This document shows, piece after piece, positions 1 to 11,052 of a stretch of DNA of 64,000 bases. The position numbers were made by a program, and so were the translations under genes. Position 1 is the first letter of the stretch; every line of letters begins with the position of its first letter. Below the pieces are notes generated by a model. That model had not been told where the DNA came from. It did not search any database and saw only the letters and a list, made by a program, of their open reading frames with translations. Source of the DNA: Campylobacter aviculae (lineage in GTDB: Bacteria > Campylobacterota > Campylobacteria > Campylobacterales > Campylobacteraceae); NCBI RefSeq assembly GCF_005406215.1, contig NZ_NXMA01000003.1, positions 97,921 to 161,920 of the forward strand, given 5' to 3'.

Positions 1-278
1 TACTTAAAAAACACAATATTATTCCATATTTTGATAAAATTTTAGGTGTAAGCGTTGGTATAGAACCAAAACCAAATCCCCAAATGCTTAATCTTCTTAT
101 AGATGAAGCTCCTTATCCAACAAGTATTTTTATAGGTGATAGTCAAAAAGATAAAGAATGTGCTAAAAATGCAAAAATTCCATACTATCACGCCAAATGG
201 TATCAAACAGATAATTTAAAAGAAAACGAATTTGGCAATGTACAAACTTTAAAAAAATACTTATTAAAATATTTATGA
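1..278 (+). CDS. HAD-superfamily phosphatase, C-terminal part (cut by window edge)
   Basis: The frame is open from the window edge (first full codon at position 3) to the stop at 276-278, so an internal ATG at 84 should not be taken as the start. The visible ~91 residues hold the end of a haloacid dehalogenase fold: a conserved lysine in EPKPNPQ (motif III) and the acidic motif IV in GDSQKDKECA, which binds the catalytic magnesium. This resembles phosphoglycolate phosphatase-like enzymes. The substrate cannot be told from this piece. It lies 60 bp upstream of glyS on the same strand. Confidence 0.8.
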   Translation, partial: LKKHNIIPYFDKILGVSVGIEPKPNPQMLNLLIDEAPYPTSIFIGDSQKDKECAKNAKIPYYHAKWYQTDNLKENEFGNVQTLKKYLLKYL

Positions 279-338
279 GTTTTTTAAAAAAATATAGTTA
301 AAATAACGCAAATTCTATAATTTAAAAGAAAGTAAAAT

Positions 339-2330
339 ATGAGTGAGTTATTGATTGAAATTGGCGTAGAAGAATTACCTGCTATACCTTTATTAAAAGA
401 ACTTCCAAATATAGAAAAAAAATGGCAAAATATTTTAGATGAATATCATTTAATGAGTGAATTTGAATTTTATTACACTCCTCGTCGTTTGGTATTTTTT
501 CATAAAAATTTTCATGATAAACAAGAAGATATTGCAGCTGAATTTATAGGAGCTCCTAAAAACATAGCTTTTAAGGAGGGTAAATTAACTCCTGCGGGCA
601 AGGCATTTTTAGAAAAAGCAGGTATTAAAGAAAATGAACTTGAATTTAAAGAAATCAAGGGAAAAGAAGTTTTATATTATCAAAAAACCTTACAGGGTAA
701 AAATAGTACTGAAGTTTTAGGTGAAATGATTGATAAATTTCTAAAAAGCTTAAACTTTGGTAAAAGTATGCGCTGGGGGGATAATCCTTTTGAATTTATC
801 CGTCCTATAAGAAGTATAGCTTGTATTTTAGATAACAAACTTGTTGAATTTAAAAGCTTTGGGGTAAAAAGTTCCCAAAAAACTTTTGTTCATAGAAGTA
901 TTAGTTATGATTATTTCGATTTTAAAAATGCTAAAGAATATTTCCAAATTTTAGAAGATAATTATATTATTCTTGATCCAAAAAAACGTCAAGAAAAAAT
1001 TTTAAGCGAATTTGCAAGACTTGAAAGTGAGCATCAAATTTCTATTGCACAAGATGAAGAGCTTTTAGCTGAAGTTGTAGCAATTACAGAATACCCAAAA
1101 GCTCTTTTTGGAAGTTTCGAAGAAATTTTTTTAGAGATCCCAAATGAAGTCATCATCACTTCAATGCGAGAAAATCAACGTTATTTTGCCGTCTTTGATA
1201 AAAAAGGATTGAGTAACCATTTTATTGTAGTTAGCAACGCAGTTTGTAAAGACTATTCTAAAATCATACATGGTAATGAAAGGGTTTTACGGGCAAGATT
1301 AAGCGATGCAATGTTTTTTTATAAAAACGATTTGCAAAAAGGTTTAGAGCCTGAAAAACTTAAAAAAATAGTCTATCTTGAAAATTTAGGAACCGTAAAT
1401 GATAAAAGTTTAAGAGAAATTGAACTTGCAAAAATTTTATGTGAATTTTTACAAAATCATAAAATTGAAAATATTTCCAAAGCTATTCATTACGCAAAAG
1501 CAGATTTAGCCACTCAAATGGTTTATGAATTTACAGATCTGCAAGGAATTATAGGAAGTTATTATGCTTCTAAAATGGGTTTTGATTATGAAATTTGCTT
1601 AGCTATAAAAGAACAATACTTACCAAATTCCGAAAAATCCGATCTTCCAAGTACCGAATTCTCAAGCATAGTCGCTTTAGCTAATAAATTCGATACACTT
1701 TTAGGGCTTTTTAGTATAGGAAAAATTCCAAACGGAACAAAAGATCCTTATGCGTTAAGACGTGCTGCAAATGGGATATTAAAGATACTTTTACATTTAA
1801 ACAAAAATTTCGATATCGATACATTTTTAGAAAAAGCTTCAAAAAACTATCAAAATTTTAATTTGCAAATTTTAAAAGATTTCATTTTTGAAAGACTTTA
1901 CACTTTTTATGATCTAAATCCTAGCTTTATCAAAGCTGTCCTTGTTTCAAAAAATTCCGATATTATTTCTATCAATGAAAGTATTAAAGCTCTAGCCCAA
2001 ATCAGTCAAAAAAATAATTTTGCTGAATACTTTAGTACCTTTAAACGTCTTGCAAATATTGCTCAAAAAACTACAAATACTATTGATGAAAGCTTATTTA
2101 TAGAAGCTGAAAAAAAACTTTATGTGGCATTTAAAAAAAGTTTGGAAGCACATACAATCAAAGAAAAATTAAATAATTTATTTGCTTTAAAACCTGAAAT
2201 TGATGCCTTTTTCGAAGCTGTTATGATTAATGATAAAGATGAAAAACTTAAGAATAATCGCCAAGCTTTAGTATTTAGCATCTATCAAGAATTTCTTAAA
2301 ATTGCAGACATTAAGGAACTTAGCTTATGA
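339..2330 (+). CDS. glyS: Glycyl-tRNA synthetase beta subunit
   Basis: Beta chain of the bacterial alpha2beta2 glycyl-tRNA synthetase, which charges tRNA-Gly in the cytoplasm together with GlyQ (not in this window). The 663-residue length is normal for the family. The N-terminus (MSELLIEIGVEELPA) is the classic GlyS start, an HD-like segment lies in the middle (HYAKADLATQMVYEF), and the C-terminal ~110 residues form the DALR-type anticodon-binding domain. The start ATG at 339 follows an AGAAAG ribosome-binding site. The stop overlaps the next gene's start (ATGA at 2327-2330), so the two are probably co-translated. Confidence 0.97.
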   Translation: MSELLIEIGVEELPAIPLLKELPNIEKKWQNILDEYHLMSEFEFYYTPRRLVFFHKNFHDKQEDIAAEFIGAPKNIAFKEGKLTPAGKAFLEKAGIKENELEFKEIKGKEVLYYQKTLQGKNSTEVLGEMIDKFLKSLNFGKSMRWGDNPFEFIRPIRSIACILDNKLVEFKSFGVKSSQKTFVHRSISYDYFDFKNAKEYFQILEDNYIILDPKKRQEKILSEFARLESEHQISIAQDEELLAEVVAITEYPKALFGSFEEIFLEIPNEVIITSMRENQRYFAVFDKKGLSNHFIVVSNAVCKDYSKIIHGNERVLRARLSDAMFFYKNDLQKGLEPEKLKKIVYLENLGTVNDKSLREIELAKILCEFLQNHKIENISKAIHYAKADLATQMVYEFTDLQGIIGSYYASKMGFDYEICLAIKEQYLPNSEKSDLPSTEFSSIVALANKFDTLLGLFSIGKIPNGTKDPYALRRAANGILKILLHLNKNFDIDTFLEKASKNYQNFNLQILKDFIFERLYTFYDLNPSFIKAVLVSKNSDIISINESIKALAQISQKNNFAEYFSTFKRLANIAQKTTNTIDESLFIEAEKKLYVAFKKSLEAHTIKEKLNNLFALKPEIDAFFEAVMINDKDEKLKNNRQALVFSIYQEFLKIADIKELSL

Positions 2331-3157
2331 AAAAAATATTGATTTTACTTTTTTGTTTCTTTACTTGCGTTTTTGGAGCCCAAGAAATCAAACTTATCAA
2401 AGGGCAAGCCGTATTTTTGGAGCTTGATAAAAATAATTTTATAGAATTAAAAAACCAAAATAAAACAATTCCAACCTTCAATCATCCAAAAAACGAAAAT
2501 AAAATCCTTGCCATTTTTGCCCTACCCTATAAAAATCCTCCAAAGAGCACAAAATTAATCGCTATTTATAAAAACAAGCAGCAAGAATTCATCATCAATG
2601 CATCTGAAGGAAATTATAAAAGCGAACAAATACAGGTAGCAAAAAATAAAGTTTTTCCACCTAAAAACGTTCAAGATCGTATTAAAAAAGAATTTCAAGA
2701 AGCTAATGCAATCTATACCTCCTACACTCCAAAAGCTTTATACGATGGAACTTTTGCAATACCTCTTGCAAGTTTTATCACAAGCGATTTTGGTAAAGCT
2801 AGAATATTTAACAACCAAGTTGCAAGTTATCACAGTGGGACAGATTTTAGAGCCCTAAGCGGAACTCCGATTTATGCTGCAAATTCAGGTATAGTAAAAA
2901 TTGCTAAAAATAGATATTATGCAGGAAATTCCGTGGTTATTGATCATGGTTTGGGAATTTATTCTCAATATTATCATCTTTCAAAGATCAATGTAAAAAA
3001 TGGACAAAAGGTTAAAAAAGGAGAGCTTATTGGACTAAGCGGGGCTACTGGAAGGGTGAGTGGACCGCATTTGCATTTTGGAATACTTGTCGCACAAAAA
3101 CAAGTAGATCCTTTGGATTTTATAAAAAAATTTAACGCACTATTTGATGAAATTTAG
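2327..3157 (+). CDS. Secreted M23-family (LytM) peptidoglycan endopeptidase
   Basis: Predicted periplasmic zinc peptidase that cuts peptidoglycan cross-links. Residues 1-17 form a signal peptide (MKKILILLFCFFTCVFG). The M23 domain fills the C-terminal ~130 residues, with the zinc ligands in YHSGTDF (HxxxD), the DHG stretch, and the closing HLHF motif. The ~140-residue N-terminal part is probably a regulatory or binding domain of the kind seen in Campylobacter cell-shape peptidases. It overlaps glyS by 4 bp. Which cross-link is cut is unknown from sequence. Confidence 0.9.
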   Translation: MKKILILLFCFFTCVFGAQEIKLIKGQAVFLELDKNNFIELKNQNKTIPTFNHPKNENKILAIFALPYKNPPKSTKLIAIYKNKQQEFIINASEGNYKSEQIQVAKNKVFPPKNVQDRIKKEFQEANAIYTSYTPKALYDGTFAIPLASFITSDFGKARIFNNQVASYHSGTDFRALSGTPIYAANSGIVKIAKNRYYAGNSVVIDHGLGIYSQYYHLSKINVKNGQKVKKGELIGLSGATGRVSGPHLHFGILVAQKQVDPLDFIKKFNALFDEI

Positions 3158-4097
3158 TCAATTTTTTAATATCTGGCTTCATGAAAACTACTATAAAAAT
3201 GTTAGTAAAATAGGTAAAAATGGGGATTTTTTCACCGCAGTAAGCGTGGGAAATCTCTTTGGAACCTTACTGGCAAAACATTTTTTAAAACTCATTGATG
3301 AAGGTGCATTAAAACTTCCTTTAGAAATCGTTGAAATTGGAGCCAATGAAGGCTATTTGAGTCGCGATTTTTTATCTGCTTTAGTTGAATTTAGGCCTGA
3401 AATTTTTTCTCAAATTTCTTTTTTTATCATAGAACCTCATGAAAAATTGCAAATTTTACAAAAGAAAACCTTAAAGGGTATAGATTTTATCCATAAAAAT
3501 AATTTAGAAGAATGTTATTTTAAAAACGGTTTCTTTTTTTGCAATGAACTTTTTGATAGCTTTACTTGTGAACTTATAGACAATGATACAATGGCTTATG
3601 TGAAAGATTATCAAATCGTTTTTAAACCTATAGATGAAAGTTTACAGCAAAGATGTCAAGAACTTGGATTAAAAAAAGGAGAATTAAGTTTAGAGCTTGA
3701 AAATTTCCTCAAACAGCTTGATAAAGTTAGTGAAAAATTTATCTTTGCGGGTTTTGATTATGGAACTTTTGATAATGATCGTTTCAGTATAAGAATTTAT
3801 CAAAAACACGAAGTTTTTGATCCTTTTGAAATTTCTTTAAAAGATTTTTTTGGCAAAAGCGATATAACTTACAATGTGAATTTTAATCATCTAAAAACTA
3901 CTATTGAAAATTTAAATTTCAAACTTTTACATTTAAAAAAACAAAGTCAAGCTTTAATCGATTTTGGTTTTGAAGAATTGTTAGAATATACTAAAAATAA
4001 AAATATAAAAAGTTATGAAAATTTGCTCTCTCAAAGCAAAATTTTATTTTTTAATTTTGATGAAAAATTCCATTTTTTTGAATTTGCAAAATTATAA
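3147..4097 (+). CDS. MidA/NDUFAF7-like SAM-dependent methyltransferase family protein
   Basis: Member of the COG1565 family, class I SAM-binding proteins related to the mitochondrial complex I assembly factor NDUFAF7/MidA. A glycine-rich SAM motif is seen in EIGANEGYLSRDF (residues ~65-77), followed by FIIEPHEKL and the family signature CNELFDSF (NE-L-DA in relatives). I chose ATG at 3147 over the TTG at 3144. It overlaps the previous gene by 11 bp, and its 3' end overlaps the convergent ppx/gppA gene by 6 bp. A role in arginine methylation or complex I assembly is only a family-level guess. Confidence 0.8.
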   Translation: MKFSQFFNIWLHENYYKNVSKIGKNGDFFTAVSVGNLFGTLLAKHFLKLIDEGALKLPLEIVEIGANEGYLSRDFLSALVEFRPEIFSQISFFIIEPHEKLQILQKKTLKGIDFIHKNNLEECYFKNGFFFCNELFDSFTCELIDNDTMAYVKDYQIVFKPIDESLQQRCQELGLKKGELSLELENFLKQLDKVSEKFIFAGFDYGTFDNDRFSIRIYQKHEVFDPFEISLKDFFGKSDITYNVNFNHLKTTIENLNFKLLHLKKQSQALIDFGFEELLEYTKNKNIKSYENLLSQSKILFFNFDEKFHFFEFAKL

Positions 4098-5051
4098 ATT
4101 TGCTATGCAAAGCCCCTCTCTTAAACCCTCATCGATAACTATAAATTCTTCTTTATCAAAAATAGCAAAAAACAAAAAACAACCTGCGGCTAAATATTTT
4201 TTACGCGTTTTTCCAAGATAAAAATTAGCCTCTTTTTCACTCATATTCCAAATTTTTAATGCATATTTGAAAAAATCATGAGTGTGTAAAATTTTGCCAT
4301 TAATTTTTTTAGCGTCATATCTTTCATAATCTAAACCGCATTTTAAAGCAGCCAAGGCTGTGGGGACACCTGAATTTAAAACCACTTTTTTTATTTTACT
4401 TTTTTTAAAGACTTTTTTAAGCTCTTTAACCTCATCAAAAGCTTTAAACGCTATATTTTTTAAATTTCTATCTTGAATTAATAAGTGAATTTTTAATTTT
4501 TTATCTTTGATTTTATGAAAGAAATTAGGATGTTTTTTCAATATTTTTTTAAAAGAAAAAGCAGAAAAATCATCTTTAAAATTACATTTTTCATAAAAAC
4601 TTATAATCCCAAAATCAAAGCTTTGAAAATGATCATCAAAAGATAATTCACAAGAAGCACCTCCTAAATCACAATAAGCAAAACGTCCTTTTATATCTAA
4701 ATTAGCAAGGGCATTTTTCATCCCTAAAACGCTAATTTTAGCCTCTGTTTTAGCATCAATAACTTTAAAATCAACCCCAAATTGCTCTTTTAAATCTTTA
4801 AAAATTTCATCCGTATTACTTGCTTTTCTAAAAGCTGCCGTTGCAGCAGCACTTGCTTTGTGTAAATTTTGTTCTTTAGATAAAACATTTAAGGCTTCTT
4901 TGATTTTTTTTATAGCTTCGGTTGAAATTTGCCCACTTTTAGATAAATTTTTTGCCGCACCTATAATAAATTCATATTCTTTTATTTTTTTAAAATTTTC
5001 ATCCATTTCAACCGCTCTTAAAGTGTTTGATCCTAAATCTATGCCTAACAT
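4092..5051 (-). CDS. Ppx/GppA-family exopolyphosphatase / guanosine pentaphosphatase
   Basis: Predicted hydrolase of polyphosphate and/or pppGpp, acting in the cytoplasm on stringent-response nucleotides. The ASKHA-fold phosphate-1 motif is at the N-terminus (LGIDLGSNTLRAVEM) and the second one is AYCDLGGASCEL. An open frame extends to a TTG at 5066, but the ATG at 5051 is preceded at good spacing by AAGGAAG, so I start there. This gives 319 residues, which is short for Ppx and matches the GppA-like single catalytic unit. It is divergent from pdxJ, and the 56-bp gap carries the pdxJ promoter. Confidence 0.85.
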   Translation of the reverse strand: MLGIDLGSNTLRAVEMDENFKKIKEYEFIIGAAKNLSKSGQISTEAIKKIKEALNVLSKEQNLHKASAAATAAFRKASNTDEIFKDLKEQFGVDFKVIDAKTEAKISVLGMKNALANLDIKGRFAYCDLGGASCELSFDDHFQSFDFGIISFYEKCNFKDDFSAFSFKKILKKHPNFFHKIKDKKLKIHLLIQDRNLKNIAFKAFDEVKELKKVFKKSKIKKVVLNSGVPTALAALKCGLDYERYDAKKINGKILHTHDFFKYALKIWNMSEKEANFYLGKTRKKYLAAGCFLFFAIFDKEEFIVIDEGLREGLCIANL

Positions 5052-5075
5052 TACTCTTCCTTGCAAATTTTGGAG

Positions 5076-5081
5076 TATAAT
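5076..5081 (+). promoter_or_regulatory. -10 box of pdxJ-pdxA
   Basis: A perfect TATAAT lies 27 bp before the pdxJ ATG, in the divergent gap with ppx/gppA. No clear -35 box is visible, as is usual for sigma-70 promoters in Campylobacter. Confidence 0.7.
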
Positions 5082-5083
5082 AA

Positions 5084-6987
<1,904 letters not shown>

Positions 6988-7001
<14 letters not shown>

Positions 7002-8178
7002 AAAAGCTTTATTTGCTTTAGCCTTAAGTGCTTTTTGTATGGGAGTAACTGAATTTGTTATGGCGGGAGTTTTAATTGATGTGCAACATTATTTTAAAAT
7101 TGATGCAAAAACTGCTGGCTATCTTACAACCTTATACGCTATAGGAGTTGTTATAGGAGCTCCTCTTATTACTATTATATTAAGTCATTTTTATAGACAC
7201 ATACAGCTTTTAATCAATCTTGGAATTTTCGCTTTAGCTAATTTAACCATCTTCTTCAGTGATAATTTTTATCTCACAGCCTTGGCTCGTTTTATTGCTG
7301 GAACTCAACACGGTGTATTTTTTGTTATTGCTACACTTGCGGTTTCTACTATTGTTCCCAATGAAAAAAAATCAACTGCTTTAGCTATTATGGTGACAGG
7401 ACTTACTGTTGCTCTTGTTACAGGTGTTCCTTTAGGAACTTTTGTTGGGCATTATTTTGGTTTTAAATTTATCTTTTTGCTGATTTTTATTATTACAATG
7501 TTTGCTTTTCTTGGAGTTTGGCATATGATGCCCAAAAATTTATATCCAAATCCTACAAATATTAAAAATCTTATTCCAGCATTTTCTCATCAAAATTTAC
7601 TTAAAACTTATACCATCACTCTTTGTAGTTGCGGTGCGCAATTTATTCTTTATACTTATTTACAAAAATTACTTGTAGATATCAGTGGTTTTAAGGTGCA
7701 AAGCACAGCTTATATCTTACTTTTATATGGAATATGTGCGATTTGTGGTAACTTATGGGGTGGAAAGATGGTCGATAAAAAAGGTGCTATTTTTTCATTA
7801 AGATTGATCTTAAGCACTCAAATCTTAGTATTTTTAAGCTTTTTATTCACCATGCACATTCAAATTTTAATTGTTTTAAATATAGCCTTAATGGGTTTTT
7901 TTTCTTTCTCCACTATACCGGCTCTAAAAATGTTAAGCATTGCAAAAGCCAAACGTTATACTCAAAAAATGATAGATAGTACCATTAGCGTAAATGAGGC
8001 AGCTTTTAATGTTGGCATAGCTTTGGCAAGTTTTATAGGAGGTCTTGTTTTAACAAATATAGGTATAGAATTTAATGCTATTTTTTCATCACTTTTTGTC
8101 TTACCTGCTTTGATTTTTTCACTTATATTTGCAAAGGATAAAATCAGTTTCAAGCATCTTAAAAGAATTAAAAAATAA
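6988..8178 (+). CDS. MFS transporter, DHA1 (AraJ/drug-proton antiporter-like)
   Basis: Inner-membrane carrier of ~396 residues with about 12 hydrophobic segments. N-terminal helix signatures ([14 protein letters not shown], then [15 protein letters not shown]) and the loop [11 protein letters not shown] match the DHA1 drug/sugar efflux group. The frame is open upstream to 6928 inside pdxA, but ATG 6988 lies just behind an AAAGAG site and begins a normal first helix. The substrate cannot be assigned. Co-directional overlap with pdxA suggests shared transcription. Confidence 0.82.
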
Positions 8179-8182
8179 AAGT

Positions 8183-8196
8183 GGAACGAAATTTGC
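8183..8196 (+). promoter_or_regulatory. Sigma-54 (RpoN) promoter, -24/-12 elements
   Basis: The element GGAAC-N5-TTGCTT has the -24 GG (8183-8184) and the -12 GC (8195-8196) exactly 12 bases apart, as required for sigma-54. It lies immediately after the MFS stop and ~37 bp before the next ATG. In Campylobacter this sigma factor drives middle and late flagellar genes through FlgSR, so the two genes behind it are predicted to be co-expressed with flagella. Confidence 0.85.
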
Positions 8197-8232
8197 TTTC
8201 TTAGTTAATAAATCAAATACTAAGGAAATACA

Positions 8233-8550
8233 ATGACTATAGAAAACAAAAAAACATCCGACTTTACTTTTAGTTCAACCACCAAAATTAAAGAAAAAAC
8301 AAGTTCAGCAGACGAATTTCAAGCCAGTCTAAATGAAGTGAAAAATAAAGAAAAAAAAGAAGATAAAGAAAAAACAAGTTCTAATGAATTAAATAATAAA
8401 GATTTAGATCTTGGAGCCATCAGAGAAGATTTTAGATCTTATGCATGGCAAAAAATGAGAGAGGATCAATACAAAAAAAATGAGGAAACTTTACTCAATA
8501 AACTTTTTGCAACCATAGATGCAGGAAATGCTGTGAGTAAAAAGATTTAA
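8233..8550 (+). CDS. Small hydrophilic protein, sigma-54-controlled (function unknown)
   Basis: 105 residues, highly charged, with a lysine/glutamate-rich low-complexity stretch at ~35-55 and a likely helical C-terminal half (DFRSYAWQKMREDQYKK). There is no signal peptide or membrane segment. It is first behind the sigma-54 promoter and sits 4 bp before the ciaC-like gene. The likely disorder and flagellar promoter would suit a secreted substrate of the flagellar export apparatus or its partner, but that is inference. I do not recognise a family. Confidence 0.7.
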   Translation: MTIENKKTSDFTFSSTTKIKEKTSSADEFQASLNEVKNKEKKEDKEKTSSNELNNKDLDLGAIREDFRSYAWQKMREDQYKKNEETLLNKLFATIDAGNAVSKKI

Positions 8551-8554
8551 AATT

Positions 8555-9064
8555 ATGAAAATAAATTCAACAAATTATATAAACGAGAATTTCAATAATT
8601 CTCGTCAAAATTCTAAAACCACCGAACAAAATGAAAGTTCTTTATGGGACGTTTCGTTTAAAACTTTACTTAAAGAGGTGGAAGAATTTGTCGGTTCTAA
8701 AATGAAAAAATACAAAGAAGAGCTTGTCTTAAATAAAAAAACTGGAAAATATGAAAAGAAAAAGGTTTTAGATGAAGAAGCATACAAAAAACATTTAAGG
8801 CTAAAACTTGAAGAACAAACTAAAGAAAAAATAAGCACTCAAGTAAATGAAAAGATAAATCAAAAACTTAGTACCGAACTAGAAAAACAAGTCTCAATAA
8901 ATAACAACCAAAATATCAAAACCAAAGAAAATATAAGCTACATGCAAATGCAAGCTCAAGAAAAATATTACGCAAACAATAATTCTATATTTAGCAAAAA
9001 ACAAGAAGAAAATAATAAAAATTTATTCAATACTTTTTCAGCCCCTGCGGGATCTTCTGTATAA
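8555..9064 (+). CDS. ciaC: CiaC-like secreted invasion protein candidate
   Basis: 169 residues (~19 kDa), very rich in Lys, Glu, Asn and Gln, without a Sec signal or membrane helix, predicted mostly helical and coiled. CiaC (Cj1242) is an ~18 kDa Campylobacter invasion antigen exported through the flagellar apparatus; its position just before hemE in C. jejuni, from memory, matches this gene. Transcription from the upstream sigma-54 promoter fits flagellum-coupled export. The identity rests on synteny, size and promoter type, not on a recognised domain, so the symbol is tentative. Confidence 0.6.
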   Translation: MKINSTNYINENFNNSRQNSKTTEQNESSLWDVSFKTLLKEVEEFVGSKMKKYKEELVLNKKTGKYEKKKVLDEEAYKKHLRLKLEEQTKEKISTQVNEKINQKLSTELEKQVSINNNQNIKTKENISYMQMQAQEKYYANNNSIFSKKQEENNKNLFNTFSAPAGSSV

Positions 9065-9099
9065 AGTAATTAGCGATTTAATTTTTCAATAATTTTTGT

Positions 9100-9105
9100 T
9101 ATAAT
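9100..9105 (+). promoter_or_regulatory. -10 box of hemE
   Basis: TATAAT, 23 bp before the hemE ATG and 36 bp after the ciaC-like stop, giving hemE its own sigma-70 promoter separate from the sigma-54 unit upstream. Confidence 0.65.
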
Positions 9106-9128
9106 TTTACAAAAAATAAAGGAAAATT

Positions 9129-10151
9129 ATGATTTTCATTGATGCTTGTTTAAAAAAACCAACGCCCTATACTCCTATTTGGATGATGCGTCAAGCTGGA
9201 CGCTATTTACCTGAGTATATGCAAGTCCGTGAGCAAGCAGGAGATTTTCTTTCTTTATGCAAAGATTACAAAAAAGCATCTGAAGTGAGTTTGCAACCTG
9301 TAGAAATTTTAGGAGTGGATGCAGCGATTATTTTTTCAGATATTTTAGTCGTTCCTCTTGAAATGGGAATGAATTTGCATTTTGAAAAAGGAGAGGGACC
9401 TGTATTTGATGATCCAATTTCTAGCATAGAAGATTTAAAAAAACTAGATACTCAAAAAGCTCATCAAAAATTAAATTATGTTTATGATGCCTTAAAACTT
9501 ACTCGAGAAAAACTTCCAAAAGATAAAGCACTTATAGGATTTTGCGGAAGTCCTTGGACTATAGCCACTTATATGATAGAAGGTGGCGGAAGCAAAAACT
9601 ACGCAAAATGTAAAAAAATGCTTTATCAAAACCCAGAACTTTTGCATTTGATTTTATCAAATCTTACAGAAGTTTTAAAACTATATTTAGAAGAACAAAT
9701 CAAAGCAGGAGCTAATGCTGTGCAAATTTTTGATAGCTGGGCAAGCGCTTTAGAATATAGTGAATTTTTTAATTTCTCTTTTAAATATATGCTTGAAATT
9801 TCTAATTTTATTAAAAATAAATATCCTAATATACCTGTCATTTTATTCCCCAAAGGAATCAGTGGCTATTTAGATAAAATCGATGGAAATTTTGATGTTT
9901 TTGGGGTTGATTGGAGCACTCCTTTAGAATTAGCACGAGATAAATTATCACACAAATATACTCTTCAAGGCAATATGGAACCTTGCAGATTATACAATAA
10001 AAACTCTATTAAAGAAAGTGTGGATCAAATTCTGCAAATTATGAAAAATAAAGCCCATATTTTCAATTTAGGACATGGAATTCTACCGGATATCCCTGTT
10101 GAAAATGCTAAATATTTTATCAAGCTCGTTCAAGAAAGCTCGGCTAAATGA
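9129..10151 (+). CDS. hemE: Uroporphyrinogen decarboxylase
   Basis: Removes four carboxyl groups from uroporphyrinogen III to give coproporphyrinogen III in haem synthesis. The signature [12 protein letters not shown] is at residues ~19-30, and the second PROSITE-like block ([19 protein letters not shown]) lies near residue 138. 340 residues is the normal length. ATG follows AAAGGAAA. The stop overlaps the start of the radical SAM gene by 4 bp (ATGA). Confidence 0.97.
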   Translation: MIFIDACLKKPTPYTPIWMMRQAGRYLPEYMQVREQAGDFLSLCKDYKKASEVSLQPVEILGVDAAIIFSDILVVPLEMGMNLHFEKGEGPVFDDPISSIEDLKKLDTQKAHQKLNYVYDALKLTREKLPKDKALIGFCGSPWTIATYMIEGGGSKNYAKCKKMLYQNPELLHLILSNLTEVLKLYLEEQIKAGANAVQIFDSWASALEYSEFFNFSFKYMLEISNFIKNKYPNIPVILFPKGISGYLDKIDGNFDVFGVDWSTPLELARDKLSHKYTLQGNMEPCRLYNKNSIKESVDQILQIMKNKAHIFNLGHGILPDIPVENAKYFIKLVQESSAK

Positions 10152-11050
10152 AAGTTGTTTTCGGACCTGTAAGTTCTAGACGCTTTGGAAGATCTTTAGG
10201 AATTGATTTAAGCCCGAGTAAAAAACAGTGTAATTTTGATTGCGTCTATTGCGAACTTGAAGCTAAAAAAGTGCAAGAAAAACAAGATGAAATTATAGAA
10301 GTTGCACAAATCATTTCAGAAGTTCAAATGATTATTGATAAAGGTATTGAATTTGACTTTCTTACACTAACTGCTAATGGTGAACCAAGTCTTTATCCTC
10401 ATTTAGATAAATTAATTAATTCTTTGCGTCAAATCGTTAAAAATAAAAAACTTCTTATTTTAAGCAACGGCACGGCCGTACTTGATTACAATAAATTTCA
10501 AAGTTTATTGAAACTTGATGTGGTTAAATTCAGCCTAGATAGCGCCATTTCTAAAACTTTTTATCGTATAGATAGAGCTTTAAAAAATATCAATTTAGAA
10601 TTAATGATACAAAAAATGGCAGAATTTAAAACAAAATTTCAAGGCGATCTTGTGATGGAAATTTTAGTGGTTAAAGATCTAAATGACAATAAAGAAGAAT
10701 TTATAGCCCTTAATAACGCTTTAGCCAAAATATCGCCAACAAGAATTGACCTAAGCACTATTGATCGACCTCCGGCTTATCCAGTCAAATCAATTGACGA
10801 AGAAAAACTTTATGAGCTTTCAAAATTAATCACCTGCGCGCCAGTTTTTTTAGCAAAAAGAAACTATAAAGAACAAAAACTTGATTTAAACAAAGAAGAA
10901 TTGCTAAAATTTCTTCATTTAAGGGCGCAAAGTCAAATCGATATAGAACACACTTTTAATGAAAGTTCTAAAATTCTTTTGCAAGAATTAATCCAAAAAA
11001 ATGAAGTAAAAATCATTGATCTTGCAGGTATCCAATTTTACAAAGCTTGA
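10148..11050 (+). CDS. Radical SAM protein (4Fe-4S, CxxxCxxC)
   Basis: The iron-sulfur motif CNFDCVYC near residue 28 is the radical SAM CxxxCxxC signature, preceded by the family opening [17 protein letters not shown]. The TIM-barrel body and a C-terminal ~70-residue extension give 300 residues. This is the COG0731-like subgroup that includes proteins related to tRNA wybutosine enzymes. The substrate in Campylobacter is unknown to me. It is translationally coupled to hemE and convergent with uvrC. Confidence 0.85.
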   Translation: MKVVFGPVSSRRFGRSLGIDLSPSKKQCNFDCVYCELEAKKVQEKQDEIIEVAQIISEVQMIIDKGIEFDFLTLTANGEPSLYPHLDKLINSLRQIVKNKKLLILSNGTAVLDYNKFQSLLKLDVVKFSLDSAISKTFYRIDRALKNINLELMIQKMAEFKTKFQGDLVMEILVVKDLNDNKEEFIALNNALAKISPTRIDLSTIDRPPAYPVKSIDEEKLYELSKLITCAPVFLAKRNYKEQKLDLNKEELLKFLHLRAQSQIDIEHTFNESSKILLQELIQKNEVKIIDLAGIQFYKA

Positions 11051-11052
11051 TT

